Part shown: piece after piece, positions 22,513 to 31,692 of the stretch
Numbering within the stretch: the first letter of the stretch is position 1
Layout: each line of letters opens with the position of its first letter
Source of the DNA: Paenibacillus_E violae
GTDB lineage: Bacteria > Bacillota > Bacilli > Paenibacillales > NBRC-103111
Reading direction: 5' to 3'
Length of the DNA: 64,000 bases
Assembly: GCF_032461945.1 (NCBI RefSeq)
Contig: NZ_JAWCUD010000018.1
Span: 1-64,000 of the forward strand
The notes under the pieces: model-generated
Database searches by the model: none
The model's input: only the letters and a program-made list of their open reading frames with translations
What the model was told of the DNA's origin: nothing
Position numbers and translations under genes: made by a program

Positions 22513-23976
22513 CTACCTGAACTCCGCCGGATGCCGGCGTTTAAGCTCAGGAATCGCATAAGCTCTCCCCGTCTGTTCCAACCAGCTGACGTAATCTTGC
22601 AGATGACCCTTCGCGTGATAAGGCCCACCTTCCTTCATAACCGTCCATAGCGGATCGTTATCGAACTCCATCGAATCCATCATCTCGTCATGCCATTCAT
22701 TCAGGTAGTACACGGCATCTTTGCATAGATCCCTCTCACTTTGTGCAAGATTATGCTGTTCATGAGGATCTTCCTTCAGATTGAAGAGCATTTCCTTATC
22801 AAACAAATGATAGCCGTCATGATAGGTCCGCACGTATAAATAATCGCCGAAGCGGACACTGCGTTGGCAGACATGCGCGCATTGCGACACCACCAAATAG
22901 TCCCTGCCGCAGGCTTCACCTGTCTGCAGTGCCGCAGCGTAGCTGGTGCCGTCCCAAGACGGAGCCGGTGATTTGCCCAACAGCTCGGCAATCGTCGGCA
23001 AAATATCCAGATGATAATGCAAGCCCTCATCCAAATGATTCTTCATCATGCCCGGCCAGCGGATAATCATCGGAATTCGGCAGGTGCCTTGATCGGCGGT
23101 TCCATGTTCTCCGTAGATCCCGAGTTCCCCCATATTCTCACCATGGTCGGCCGTAATGATCACGACGAGGTCTTCCATCACACCCTGACGCTCCAGCTCA
23201 CCAAATAACATGCCGATATGATCGTCCATATGGCGGATGCCGCAGTCGTAACCGTCGATGACACGACGTAGCCCATCACGATCCGTGAAATCTCCCGGGT
23301 GGCGCGGGAATTTCGGATTCGTTTTATTATCAAACATGCTGATCTCACGGGCGCTATGTGGGCCAACCTTACGTGTCGTATGTTCCTTCAGTACCTCATC
23401 CGTAATCCACTCGGGCAGAGGGTCGTTCGCAAACGGATTACCGAACTCCTCCGGTGCGCGGTACGGGGTATGCGGATCCCAATAATTCACATATAGGAAC
23501 CAATCGTCTTGTTTCGCATTTTGCTGAATCCAATTCAAAACGAGCGGAGTAACCTCCTCAGCGGATTCCATACCGCCCTTTCCTGTATTATGAATTTCGT
23601 TAAACCCGGCATAAAATGTCCAGGCAGAATGTCTTTCACCGAAAGGGCTGATGAGAGCCGTTTTCATACCGGCGGAGCGAAATAAGGCAGGGAAACATTC
23701 ACTCGTTAATCGGCTGCGGAACTGACGGTCCTCTCCTTCATGCCGAACGTCAGCAGCTGTACCGCCATGTCCAACAACTCCGTTATGGATGCCAAATCGT
23801 CCGGTCATAAGCGCTGTCCGTGAAGGAAAGCAGGGCGCGTCCGACGTGTAATAATTCGAAAATCTGACGCCTTCCTCAGCAATTTTGTCAATGTTTGGCG
23901 ACGTATTTCGCTGGTAACCATAGCATCCTAGATGGTCGGGTCTAGTGGAGTCCAAATCAAGCAGCAAGATTCTCAT
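22513..23976 (-). CDS. Type I sulfatase
   Basis: A 487-residue member of the alkaline phosphatase/sulfatase superfamily that hydrolyses sulfate esters. The formylglycine motif is C-F-P-S-R with the key C49. Metal ligands are in D-L-D-S-T-R-P-D-H-L-G-C-Y-G-Y at the N terminus and I-T-A-D-H-G-E-N-M-G at about 275. The stretch W-D-P-H-T-P-Y-R-A-P fits the family substrate region. There is no signal peptide, so it should be cytoplasmic unless exported otherwise. Activation needs a formylglycine-generating or anaerobic maturase, neither of which is in the window. AGAAGGAGAG precedes the ATG. The divergent AraC gene at 24201 is the natural candidate regulator; the substrate may be a sulfated glycan, by inference. 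Confidence 0.9.
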   Translation of the reverse strand: MRILLLDLDSTRPDHLGCYGYQRNTSPNIDKIAEEGVRFSNYYTSDAPCFPSRTALMTGRFGIHNGVVGHGGTAADVRHEGEDRQFRSRLTSECFPALFRSAGMKTALISPFGERHSAWTFYAGFNEIHNTGKGGMESAEEVTPLVLNWIQQNAKQDDWFLYVNYWDPHTPYRAPEEFGNPFANDPLPEWITDEVLKEHTTRKVGPHSAREISMFDNKTNPKFPRHPGDFTDRDGLRRVIDGYDCGIRHMDDHIGMLFGELERQGVMEDLVVIITADHGENMGELGIYGEHGTADQGTCRIPMIIRWPGMMKNHLDEGLHYHLDILPTIAELLGKSPAPSWDGTSYAAALQTGEACGRDYLVVSQCAHVCQRSVRFGDYLYVRTYHDGYHLFDKEMLFNLKEDPHEQHNLAQSERDLCKDAVYYLNEWHDEMMDSMEFDNDPLWTVMKEGGPYHAKGHLQDYVSWLEQTGRAYAIPELKRRHPAEFR

Positions 23977-24200
23977 CTTTTAAACTCTCCTTCTCGTATG
24001 ATTTAAGCTTATACTTTGAAAACGCTCTCCTTAATGTGAATCGTACTAAACACACTAGTGGATAGTCCATGCATATTTTATGGATCATGTGTACGATTCT
24101 CTTCTAATATTTAATTAAAAAGCTCATTTATAAAAGGATTATTGAATTATTCCATGTATACTGCTAATGTCTAGTTATACTGCCTGAAAGGAACATTGCT

Positions 24201-24998
24201 ATGCTGTCCCTTCTTTCCGTACATTTTGATAACCGCATTCCGAACTGGCGTACTAACTTGATGTTGTTAAACCATAATGTGCTGGTGCTAATGATTGAGG
24301 GTAAAATCAAATACACGATCAACGATCGAACGGTGATTGGGGAAAAAGGAGAATTGCTGTTCCTACCGATTAACACCTTGCGTGCAGGTGAAAACGATGA
24401 AGGTGAACATCAAAAATTCACCGTCCTGTTTAATCACGGGGAAGAGGATTCAGAGGAACTTCCTATTTTCAGAAAAGGACAATTCATCAAGTGTAAAATT
24501 CGTAACTTCGAGTATTTCAAGCACCGGTTCGAAAAACTATATCTCGAAGTCGTCGGAGACGGCAAATTCAATCGATATTTGGTCAGCGGGATTTTACAGG
24601 AATTAGTCGGAATGGCCGCACGTGAATTTGAACTTGTGGAAGCAGCGCCGATTAAGCTGAAGCTCGCGAACGAATTGCAAAAATACATGGTCGCTCACTA
24701 CAGGCAACCCGTTCAGATCGATGAACTTGCCTCCCTCATACACCGCTCGTCCAACTATACAATCTCCATGTTTCGCGAAGTTATGGGGGTCTCCCCCATT
24801 CAGTACATTCACTTATTGCGTATGAAAGAAGCTTGCAATCTGTTGACGAATTCCGATCTTTCGGTAACCGAAATCTCCAATTATTTGGGTTATTACGATC
24901 ATTCGTATTTCTTCCGTATTTTCAAAAAGTATACGTCGATGTCTCCGACAGCGTATAAGCATTCGGGATTGTCCCCTCCATCGCTGCAGCTTTTTTAA
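24201..24998 (+). CDS. AraC family transcriptional regulator, divergent from the sulfatase
   Basis: A 265-residue regulator. An N-terminal cupin-like sensory half (about 1-150) is followed by the AraC DNA-binding domain. The first helix-turn-helix is I-D-E-L-A-S-L-I-H-R-S-S-N-Y-T and the conserved second is L-G-Y-Y-D-H-S-Y-F-F-R-I-F-K-K-Y. It starts 225 bases from the divergent sulfatase, which it probably controls in response to a sugar-like ligand. GAAAGGAAC precedes the ATG. The family is certain; the target and ligand are inferred from position. Confidence 0.88.
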   Translation: MLSLLSVHFDNRIPNWRTNLMLLNHNVLVLMIEGKIKYTINDRTVIGEKGELLFLPINTLRAGENDEGEHQKFTVLFNHGEEDSEELPIFRKGQFIKCKIRNFEYFKHRFEKLYLEVVGDGKFNRYLVSGILQELVGMAAREFELVEAAPIKLKLANELQKYMVAHYRQPVQIDELASLIHRSSNYTISMFREVMGVSPIQYIHLLRMKEACNLLTNSDLSVTEISNYLGYYDHSYFFRIFKKYTSMSPTAYKHSGLSPPSLQLF

Positions 24999-25025
24999 CC
25001 GAAACAGATCGTGCACTAAGATATG

Positions 25026-25058
25026 AAACAGCGCCTCCCATCCCGGGTGGCGCTGTTT
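25026..25058. terminator. Bidirectional terminator between convergent genes
   Basis: AAACAGCGCC, a 14-base loop, GGCGCTGTTT. Perfect stem between the AraC gene on the plus strand and the EamA gene on the minus strand. Confidence 0.8.
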
Positions 25059-25068
25059 ACCGGTCAAA

Positions 25069-25980
25069 TCAACGATTGGTGGCTTTCCTGCTCCCAGTCA
25101 AAGACTTGGACCAGAAATACATGCCCATGCCAAATAAAGTCAGCATACCGCCTAAGAACTGAAATAAGGTAATGGCCTCCCCTAATAATAAATAGGCGAG
25201 AATTATGGCAAGAACGGGTTCACCGATAATGCCTACTGAGACCGTCGTTGCCCCTACTGACTTCAACAATAGATTAAAGATATATTGTCCGAATAAGGTC
25301 GGGATGATCGCAAGCAACAAGAAATACGTCCATTCGGACGAGTCATAACCCGTAAGTGAGATGTTATTCATTACATTGTAGAGAAGCAGGACGATGCCGC
25401 CAATAAAAAAAACGATGATGCTGTATACATTCGCATCTATTTTATGGCTTATTTTCTGCCCCGCCAATAAATAGAAGGAAACAAATAGCGTTCCTGCTAA
25501 CGATAAGCCGTCTCCAATCAGTGCTGCTTTTGAAATCCCGATATCTCCCCAAGCGATGAGGATTGAACCCAGAAGAGCAACGATTAAGCAACCGGCCATT
25601 AGCCGATTTACTTGTTCTTTGAATAATAAATAAGAACCGATCATGACAAACAGTGGCTGCAACGACAAGATGACCATGGAGCTTGCTACAGAAGTATAGA
25701 CCAGAGATTCCATCCAAAAGAGAAAATGCAGGCCAAGAAAAAGACCGGCCAAAAGCACGATACCCCAATCTTTTCTATCCAACCGTAAGGTGCGAATCCT
25801 TCTCCATGGGACAAAAGCGAACATTAGAATGACAGAAATAAATAATCTATACATCCCGGCCACGGACGTGGGCGAATCCAAAAATTTGATCATGATGGAT
25901 GAGATCGAGACGGATAAAATGCTGATGGCTAGTAAAATAAACGGATGCGATTGCAAGGCAGATTTCATTAATCTATCCAT
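25069..25980 (-). CDS. EamA/DMT family transporter
   Basis: A 303-residue protein with ten predicted membrane helices and two EamA repeats. The first repeat shows F-L-D-S-P-T-S-V-A-G-M-Y-R-L and L-V-Y-T-S-V-A-S-S-M-V-I-L. The second shows the conserved S-V-G-I-I-G-E-P-V-L-A-I-I-L-A-Y-L-L-L-G-E turn. The C terminus is basic (S-L-T-G-S-R-K-A-T-N-R). GGAGGAATT precedes the ATG. It is divergent from the AraC regulator at 26126 with a 145-base AT-rich gap, so control by that regulator is plausible. Substrate unknown. Confidence 0.85.
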   Translation of the reverse strand: MDRLMKSALQSHPFILLAISILSVSISSIMIKFLDSPTSVAGMYRLFISVILMFAFVPWRRIRTLRLDRKDWGIVLLAGLFLGLHFLFWMESLVYTSVASSMVILSLQPLFVMIGSYLLFKEQVNRLMAGCLIVALLGSILIAWGDIGISKAALIGDGLSLAGTLFVSFYLLAGQKISHKIDANVYSIIVFFIGGIVLLLYNVMNNISLTGYDSSEWTYFLLLAIIPTLFGQYIFNLLLKSVGATTVSVGIIGEPVLAIILAYLLLGEAITLFQFLGGMLTLFGMGMYFWSKSLTGSRKATNR

Positions 25981-26125
25981 AATTCCTCCAAGCTGTTCAA
26001 CAACTCCTGTGCACAGAATTGTAAAGGTTAGCCGAAGCTGGATATAATAATAACATCGTCCATGTATATTTTGTGCAATTATATCCCTTATTTATATGGA
26101 TATATAGTCAAAAAGGAGTTGCCCT

Positions 26126-27016
26126 TTGGAAAAACAATTGTATGAAGCCATTCAATATCCTGACGAGGCCTTCCCCTATATCATGTATACCCATACGAAT
26201 CACGGATCTGTCCCTCTAGGCCGAGGAGTTAACGACTTGCACTGGCACGAAGAATTACAAATGACTTTGGTGACCAAAGGAAAACTGACGATTCAAATCA
26301 ATGGCATCGATTATGATTTAAGAGCGGGGCAGGCTATTTTTATCAACAAAAGTGTTCTGCACATTGTGACTCGCCTTACGAATGACGGGGAATATGTGAG
26401 CTTTAATTTTCCGGAGAAGCTGCTCGCCTTTTATTCAGATAGTGCCATGGAGAGAAATTATGTACTTCCTTATACCAACTCCTACCTATTGTCGCTAGAA
26501 ATCAAAGGAGACGCAGCATGGGAAAATGAAATCCTTCAAATCCTTAACGATATGAAAAAGGAGTTTGAATGGAAAAAGAACTGGGGATGGCAGTATGAGA
26601 TTTCTATCAAAACGGTCAAGTTATGGTTAATCCTAATCTCGAACATTTCGTTACCGTCAGAGGAAGCCTCTAAGCATAGCAGACTACAACAAGAAAGATT
26701 GCAATTGATGCTTAGCTTTATTCATCAGAACTTTACAAATCATATAACGTTAAAGGAAATCGCTGATGCGGCTCATTTGAGTGTATCGGAGTGTACTCGC
26801 GGCTTTAAAAAAAGCATCCATATTACCCCTTACGACTATTTGATCAAGTACCGCATTAAAAAGAGCTGCGAGCTATTGGCATCAACGGAATATGCGATAA
26901 CCGAAATTGCCAGAAGAGTTGGTTTCAATCACGTCAATCACTTTATTCAATCATTTAAAAAACATCGCAACCTTACCCCCAAGGAATTCCGCTCTTCTTC
27001 CTCCTCTATTATCTGA
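26126..27016 (+). CDS. AraC family transcriptional regulator with cupin domain
   Basis: A 296-residue regulator. The N-terminal AraC-binding cupin has D-L-H-W-H-E-E-L-Q and L-R-A-G-Q-A-I-F-I-N-K at about 40-75, the typical sugar-binding barrel. The C-terminal domain has helix-turn-helix L-K-E-I-A-D-A-A-H-L-S-V-S-E-C-T-R-G-F and V-G-F-N-H-V-N-H-F-I-Q-S-F-K-K-H. The start is TTG at 26126 with AAAGGAG 7 bases upstream. It is divergent from an EamA exporter, its likely target. Confidence 0.87.
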   Translation: MEKQLYEAIQYPDEAFPYIMYTHTNHGSVPLGRGVNDLHWHEELQMTLVTKGKLTIQINGIDYDLRAGQAIFINKSVLHIVTRLTNDGEYVSFNFPEKLLAFYSDSAMERNYVLPYTNSYLLSLEIKGDAAWENEILQILNDMKKEFEWKKNWGWQYEISIKTVKLWLILISNISLPSEEASKHSRLQQERLQLMLSFIHQNFTNHITLKEIADAAHLSVSECTRGFKKSIHITPYDYLIKYRIKKSCELLASTEYAITEIARRVGFNHVNHFIQSFKKHRNLTPKEFRSSSSSII

Positions 27017-27076
27017 AACATATGTAAAAAGCAGTTCCGGGTCGTCCGCTAAGACAGATCCGGGATAGCTTACACA

Positions 27077-27712
27077 TTAGGCCAACTTACGTCTTCTCTT
27101 TACAGGGGGACGTAACGTATCCTTCTTCATAAATCTCATTTTGGCAATGATTCTGGCGTTTAGTTTTTTCATCGTCGTCAGATTGTTTTTAATAATTCTG
27201 CCTCGGCTGTTCGAAGCGTTCTGCAGCACAATTTTGCTTTGTCTGGCGGTGCTGCACTGTGACGATACAATCTGCGGATTTTCGTTCGGAATCGTTGGAA
27301 ACATGAGATTTTGCGGATTGTTGCTGTGATCGCTGCCAGGATTGGATGGATCGTTAATCGTAAAGCTGTTCTGGTTGCTGTTCAAAAACCGGCCGAATAA
27401 ACAGTGCCCGGCTTCATGTGCAAGCCCGTACGAATTTAGTGCTCCGTCGCTCATGACGATATGCCCATACAGACCATAATCGGTAGTGCTGTTAAAAAAT
27501 TTGAAGCGCGGTCCACCCATGCCAATGACGTTGCCGGAACTGGTGAGGAATTCCCCGCTTACATAGATGACATACTCCAGGGGAGAAGCCGCTTCCCCAT
27601 GCCAGGTTCGAGCTTGAAATGTCATTTCCTTGCCGGGCTTGCCGCTCTTGGGAAGTACCGCCGGAAGCCGCACCCGCTGTGAAAATTGAAACCACAGGAA
27701 CCGTAAAGGCCA
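27077..27712 (-). pseudogene. Metzincin-like zinc metalloprotease, 5'-truncated fragment
   Basis: The reading frame (GTG 27673 to 27077, 198 codons) carries A-H-E-A-G-H at about 82-87, a zinc-binding H-E-x-x-H, and later D-H-S-N-N-P-Q-N-L-M-F-P. That contains a possible third ligand and the Met-turn N-L-M of metzincins. The normal N-terminal part is absent: in this frame stop codons lie upstream (TGA and TAG near 27728 and 27712), and no signal peptide remains in frame. A separate frame (start at ATG 27713) reads M-A-F-T-V-P-V-V-S-I-F-T-A-G-A-A-S-G and could be the lost start after a frameshift. It lies downstream of the germination operon on the same strand. A short intact gene starting at GTG is the alternative. 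Confidence 0.5.
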
Positions 27713-27839
27713 TCTCTACCACCACTCTCAAAATATTTAAGATTTCCTATATATGAAATGAGAAATAGTCTGATTTGGTATGGACGGATGCAGCAGGACA
27801 AGATCATCAATTATCTAGCAAACGACGCTCCGAGATTCC

Positions 27840-28994
27840 TCAGTCTTTCTTTTTAAGTATTTTAGCGATCCCTACATCAGTTATTCCTATATTTATATCA
27901 ATCTCCCCTAATGACTCAGGCTTTAAAGGTAAAACCCCATTTTTAACAAGTCGGTGCCATTCCTTCGGATTGGATCGGTAGAGTGAATCAGAAAGGCCTA
28001 GAAGGTCTGCATCTAATTTAAGGCCGGCCAAATAGGTTTTTTGAATCTGCTTCCTTATTTCCTTTTCAGCAAGTTCTTTCATGTCACTCTCCTTTGCAGG
28101 CTTTTCCTGCTCCGTTACTGATCCTTCCATTTGGACTTTAATGTGAAAGGTTAGTTTGCCGTTCGATAGCTTAGGTTCGATGGAGGGTTTAATCTTTTTA
28201 ACAACCATCATCGCAATTGGTTTATTGTCAATCTGAAGCATCAAAGGGGTGCGTACAGTTTCTTTCTCCATCCATCGTAGACCCATAGTTTCGTCAATCT
28301 TAAAGCACCCCAGCAATTGTTTATTTTGTATGGCGCATACCCCATCTTGTTGAAGCTGTGGTGACGGCTTTTTATTCTCTACCCAACTAGTTTCATTGAC
28401 GCTTAATTCGGGAAGCAACAGGATTCGGCTATTTTCATCCCATTTCCAAATAAATTTGGACAAATATAATGGAGCAACAAGCGAACTTTGGGAATAACGG
28501 TCACGCGGGTTATTTAATTGTGAGTATAGCGTAGACATGTTTTGGGTTGGGCTTGTGCTAAATATATCCAAGATCGAGCCATGAGTTGCCATCGTCCAAA
28601 TGGTATACCGGAACTCATAATACCTGTCCATTTGGTCCAAAATGCCATGAATGACATCCTCCCGCAGCGCCGCTTCCGTAAATGCTAGAGTTTTCACATG
28701 ACTCCAGGACAATCTTTGCTGTGACGTCTTGTAAAGATCAAAGATAGCTTCATCCACGGTTCTACCTTCACCCTTGCCAATGGAAACCACTTCCTTGCTC
28801 ATCCCGGCTCCCGCTTCTTTTTTGGCAATATTATTAAAACTGATCATCTGGGTATAGAACACCACTTTGCCTTTCACATAATCAATGCCAATCGAATTGA
28901 CATAGGCTAGATGCTCAATCTCCCTTAACCCCCAGCAACCGGTAAGCAGTAGAGGGAGAATTCCAATCACCAATAAAAGGGGCATTAACCTCAC
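27840..28994 (-). CDS. Spore germination protein, Ger(x)C family lipoprotein
   Basis: A 384-residue C subunit of a GerA-type nutrient germinant receptor. The lipoprotein signal ends L-T-G-C-W-G (C20), followed by the family start L-R-E-I-E-H-L-A-Y-V-N-S-I-G-I-D-Y. The middle includes S-H-V-K-T-L-A-F-T-E and the end D-A-D-L-L-G-L-S-D. It would sit on the inner spore membrane with the A and B subunits. Its ATG overlaps the stop of the A gene by 4 bases. It is the last gene of an operon in B-A-C order. No clear terminator follows. Confidence 0.92.
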   Translation of the reverse strand: MRLMPLLLVIGILPLLLTGCWGLREIEHLAYVNSIGIDYVKGKVVFYTQMISFNNIAKKEAGAGMSKEVVSIGKGEGRTVDEAIFDLYKTSQQRLSWSHVKTLAFTEAALREDVIHGILDQMDRYYEFRYTIWTMATHGSILDIFSTSPTQNMSTLYSQLNNPRDRYSQSSLVAPLYLSKFIWKWDENSRILLLPELSVNETSWVENKKPSPQLQQDGVCAIQNKQLLGCFKIDETMGLRWMEKETVRTPLMLQIDNKPIAMMVVKKIKPSIEPKLSNGKLTFHIKVQMEGSVTEQEKPAKESDMKELAEKEIRKQIQKTYLAGLKLDADLLGLSDSLYRSNPKEWHRLVKNGVLPLKPESLGEIDINIGITDVGIAKILKKKD

Positions 28995-30463
28995 GTTTGA
29001 TCATCTCCGGATTTTCTTATGAAGCCAGGTACACCTTCCTTCTTCCCCCAAGGCATACGGAATAAAATTTTCAATAGATCGCGGAAATTAATTGGTGCCA
29101 CCGGACTTAGATATTTGATTCCAAACGATTGCAGATTAACCATGTAGATAGCAATAGCTAACATACAAATCAATAATCCAAACAATCCAAGTACACCGCT
29201 AACAATCAGTATGATTAATCTTATCAGACTCACGAAGCCAACCATATTTTGATTCACCATGGTAAACGAAGCTAATACGGAGATGGCTACGACAACCAGA
29301 ATCCCCGGTGCCGTCATACCTGCGCTGATGGCCGCCTGTCCGACAATTAATCCGCCAACAACAGAGATGGTCTGTCCGAATGAAGATGGCAAGCGCATGC
29401 CCGCTTCACGAAATAATTCAAATAGAAGAATCATCACAACGGCTTCGAGAGGAGCCGGCAGCGGAACACCTTGTCTGGAAATGAGCAGAGTACCCAGCAA
29501 AGTAAACGGGAGCTGATCCTGATGATAAGTAAGCAATGCGATCCAAAATCCAGGAAGAAACACGGAAAAAAATATTCCACACAACCTTAACAATCGGGTA
29601 AACATGACAAACCAATTTAGGGTATAAGCATCTTCCGAAGTATTGAGCAAAAAGGTAAAGTTAACGGGCCCAATGATCGCTGTTGGGGAACCATCGACCA
29701 CAATGACAAACCTGCCGTGCATGAGGGAGTTCACCGCAAAATCCGGCCTCCCGGTATAGACAAACTTCGAAAAATACTTATTACTTTCTAGTCCCTCCTC
29801 CAGTTGAGAACTGCTGATCATCCCTTTGAGTTTCAAGCTGGCCAATCGGGATGTAACCTCCTCAACAATGGTTGGATTAATCGCATCTTTCAGATAAAGA
29901 AGCAACGTCTTGGTTTGCGTCTGCGTTCCGAGCGTATATTCTTCTACGGCTAGAGCATTTGTTTTTAATCTTTTTCTTATTAACGCGACATTGACCCTCG
30001 CATCTTCAATAAAGCCGTCACGAGGTCCTCTTACCGAAATCTCGGCACTCGATTCCTCCGTTTTTCTCTGCGGGGCATTGGCTATATCCCATGTGTACAT
30101 GGTGGCAGTTTCATGGAAATACGCCAGCAGCTCCCCATTAAAAATCTTATTTATGATGTATTCGTCATCCCAATCTTGCGGGACCGGGTTCAGCTGAAAG
30201 GGTAGGTGCCGCTGTAGTTCGCTGTCGTTCGATATGGTGTGTTCTTTAAACATTTCAATCAGATGAGGAATAAAAAATTGATGAATTCGGTGTGTATCGC
30301 ACAGCCCATCGCAATAAACAAACAGCAACAAAAATGAGGATCCATCTTGTTGGGTGACATTCAGTTTGTTAATATGCACATCGCTGCAGTCTTTGAACAA
30401 CCGCTGAAATGAACCATATGGTTCTTCCTCCGCTGATCCCAACGATTCCAACCTATTTCTCAT
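28991..30463 (-). CDS. Spore germination protein, GerA family (A subunit)
   Basis: A 490-residue A subunit of a germinant receptor. A hydrophilic N-terminal half (about 1-280) contains the family stretch G-R-P-D-F-A-V-N-S-L-M-H-G-R-F-V-I-V-V-D-G-S-P-T. The membrane half has five or so helices with P-L-P-A-P-L-E-A-V-V-M-I-L-L-F-E-L and G-Q-T-I-S-V-V-G-G-L-I-V-G-Q-A-A. The frame is open further upstream (to 30538). ATG 30463 is preferred because it makes a 4-base ATGA overlap with the B gene and has GGAGAAG upstream. Confidence 0.93.
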   Translation of the reverse strand: MRNRLESLGSAEEEPYGSFQRLFKDCSDVHINKLNVTQQDGSSFLLLFVYCDGLCDTHRIHQFFIPHLIEMFKEHTISNDSELQRHLPFQLNPVPQDWDDEYIINKIFNGELLAYFHETATMYTWDIANAPQRKTEESSAEISVRGPRDGFIEDARVNVALIRKRLKTNALAVEEYTLGTQTQTKTLLLYLKDAINPTIVEEVTSRLASLKLKGMISSSQLEEGLESNKYFSKFVYTGRPDFAVNSLMHGRFVIVVDGSPTAIIGPVNFTFLLNTSEDAYTLNWFVMFTRLLRLCGIFFSVFLPGFWIALLTYHQDQLPFTLLGTLLISRQGVPLPAPLEAVVMILLFELFREAGMRLPSSFGQTISVVGGLIVGQAAISAGMTAPGILVVVAISVLASFTMVNQNMVGFVSLIRLIILIVSGVLGLFGLLICMLAIAIYMVNLQSFGIKYLSPVAPINFRDLLKILFRMPWGKKEGVPGFIRKSGDDQT

Positions 30464-31554
30464 GATTTCACTCTTCTCCATCTGTGTCCGAAATGAATTA
30501 ATCCAATAATAATTAGGAAATAGCCCGACATCCCCCAAAATATACCTGGTAACAGAATATCTGTAATCAAATTAATAAATTTAGGATCACTAATTGGCAA
30601 ACATGTCGCTATTAACTGAATAGAACATATAAGGAATAGGGATAAGGTCTTATTCCTTTTTTTCTCAATACCCAGAATATCGTTGATCAAAAAAAGAGTC
30701 AGTGAGATTCTCAGAAAGGCCCCGCTGAACCACTGATATATACTTAAAAAATCCATGTGCTCAATAAAGTGACCGATTGTCACTAGCCTCCACTCTTCAT
30801 AAGCAGGGAACCTTAAATGGGAGGCTTGCTTGGGGCCGAACTCGCTGATTGCGCCGACTAAAGGACCGAATGTTAGTAAAATCAGAATCAAGGTCAGTGC
30901 CACAAGGGACATGAACGAAATACGGGTACGGATATGGTGCTTTATAAATAACAGCAGCGATAGTTCGAGTAATCCTGCCTCGACATATATAACCCCATGC
31001 CAGACGGGCTTCATGCCAAATTCCAGAATAGGCTTTAACAAGGAGTATTCCTTATTCGGATGATTGGCTGTCATCACATAAAAACCTAATATGACAACAA
31101 ATGGTAAAAAGATAGCCGCTGTATTAGCTATCGACTCGATACCTTTATAAGCATTAATAGAACAAACGATCAGCAAGGCAGAGGCTAAAACAATGATTGG
31201 GGTATTCGTTGAGAAGGCAAGATGAATCCAGGTAACAGTATCTTTTAAAGTAATCGTTGATAAAGTAAATATGTAAATGCAAGCAAAACCTGCCAGCAAG
31301 TAGGATACCATTGCGCCGTATTTAAGCTTGAGCCATTGGAATAGAGGCATATCCCGATTTTTACCAATAACCGAATAAAGCAAAACAACCCAAATCATAA
31401 AAAACGCGCCCGCAAGCAGAACAGAGATCCAGCTGTCGCGTTGTGCTTTTTGTAATAACATCGGAATGATAATGACATGGTTTAACAATCCAATAGAAAG
31501 CATTAACATCATGCTTGTTTGCAAAAACGTGATTGAACCGTTTTTCATCAGCAC
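30460..31554 (-). CDS. Spore germination permease, GerB family (B subunit)
   Basis: A 364-residue membrane protein of the amino-acid permease-like GerAB family (endospore germination permease). It shows ten or so helices and the starting stretch F-L-Q-T-S-M-M-L-M-L-S-I-G-L-L-N-H-V. It would help form the nutrient receptor with the A and C proteins downstream. CGGAGGGTG lies just before the ATG. It is the first gene of the operon, which is unusual because A normally comes first. A good sigma-G promoter lies 33-61 bases upstream. Confidence 0.9.
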   Translation of the reverse strand: MLMKNGSITFLQTSMMLMLSIGLLNHVIIIPMLLQKAQRDSWISVLLAGAFFMIWVVLLYSVIGKNRDMPLFQWLKLKYGAMVSYLLAGFACIYIFTLSTITLKDTVTWIHLAFSTNTPIIVLASALLIVCSINAYKGIESIANTAAIFLPFVVILGFYVMTANHPNKEYSLLKPILEFGMKPVWHGVIYVEAGLLELSLLLFIKHHIRTRISFMSLVALTLILILLTFGPLVGAISEFGPKQASHLRFPAYEEWRLVTIGHFIEHMDFLSIYQWFSGAFLRISLTLFLINDILGIEKKRNKTLSLFLICSIQLIATCLPISDPKFINLITDILLPGIFWGMSGYFLIIIGLIHFGHRWRRVKS

Positions 31555-31586
31555 CCTCCGATTTTTAATTTAGTAAATTGTTCCTG

Positions 31587-31615
31587 TAGTATGCTGCATT
31601 TTCCTGAATTTATAC
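31587..31615 (-). promoter_or_regulatory. Sigma-G-type promoter of the first germination operon
   Basis: Minus strand: GTATA, 17 bp, CATACTA. Both match the sigma-G consensus (-35 GHATR, -10 CATNHTA) at every position with the expected spacing. It lies 33 bases before the start codon. Forespore expression is known for gerA-type operons. Confidence 0.7.
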
Positions 31616-31692
31616 GAAACAGGTTACATCGAAGAGGCTGACTCGTTGCGTTGAAAGGTGCATACATAAGTGAATACATAATAAAAGAGCAC

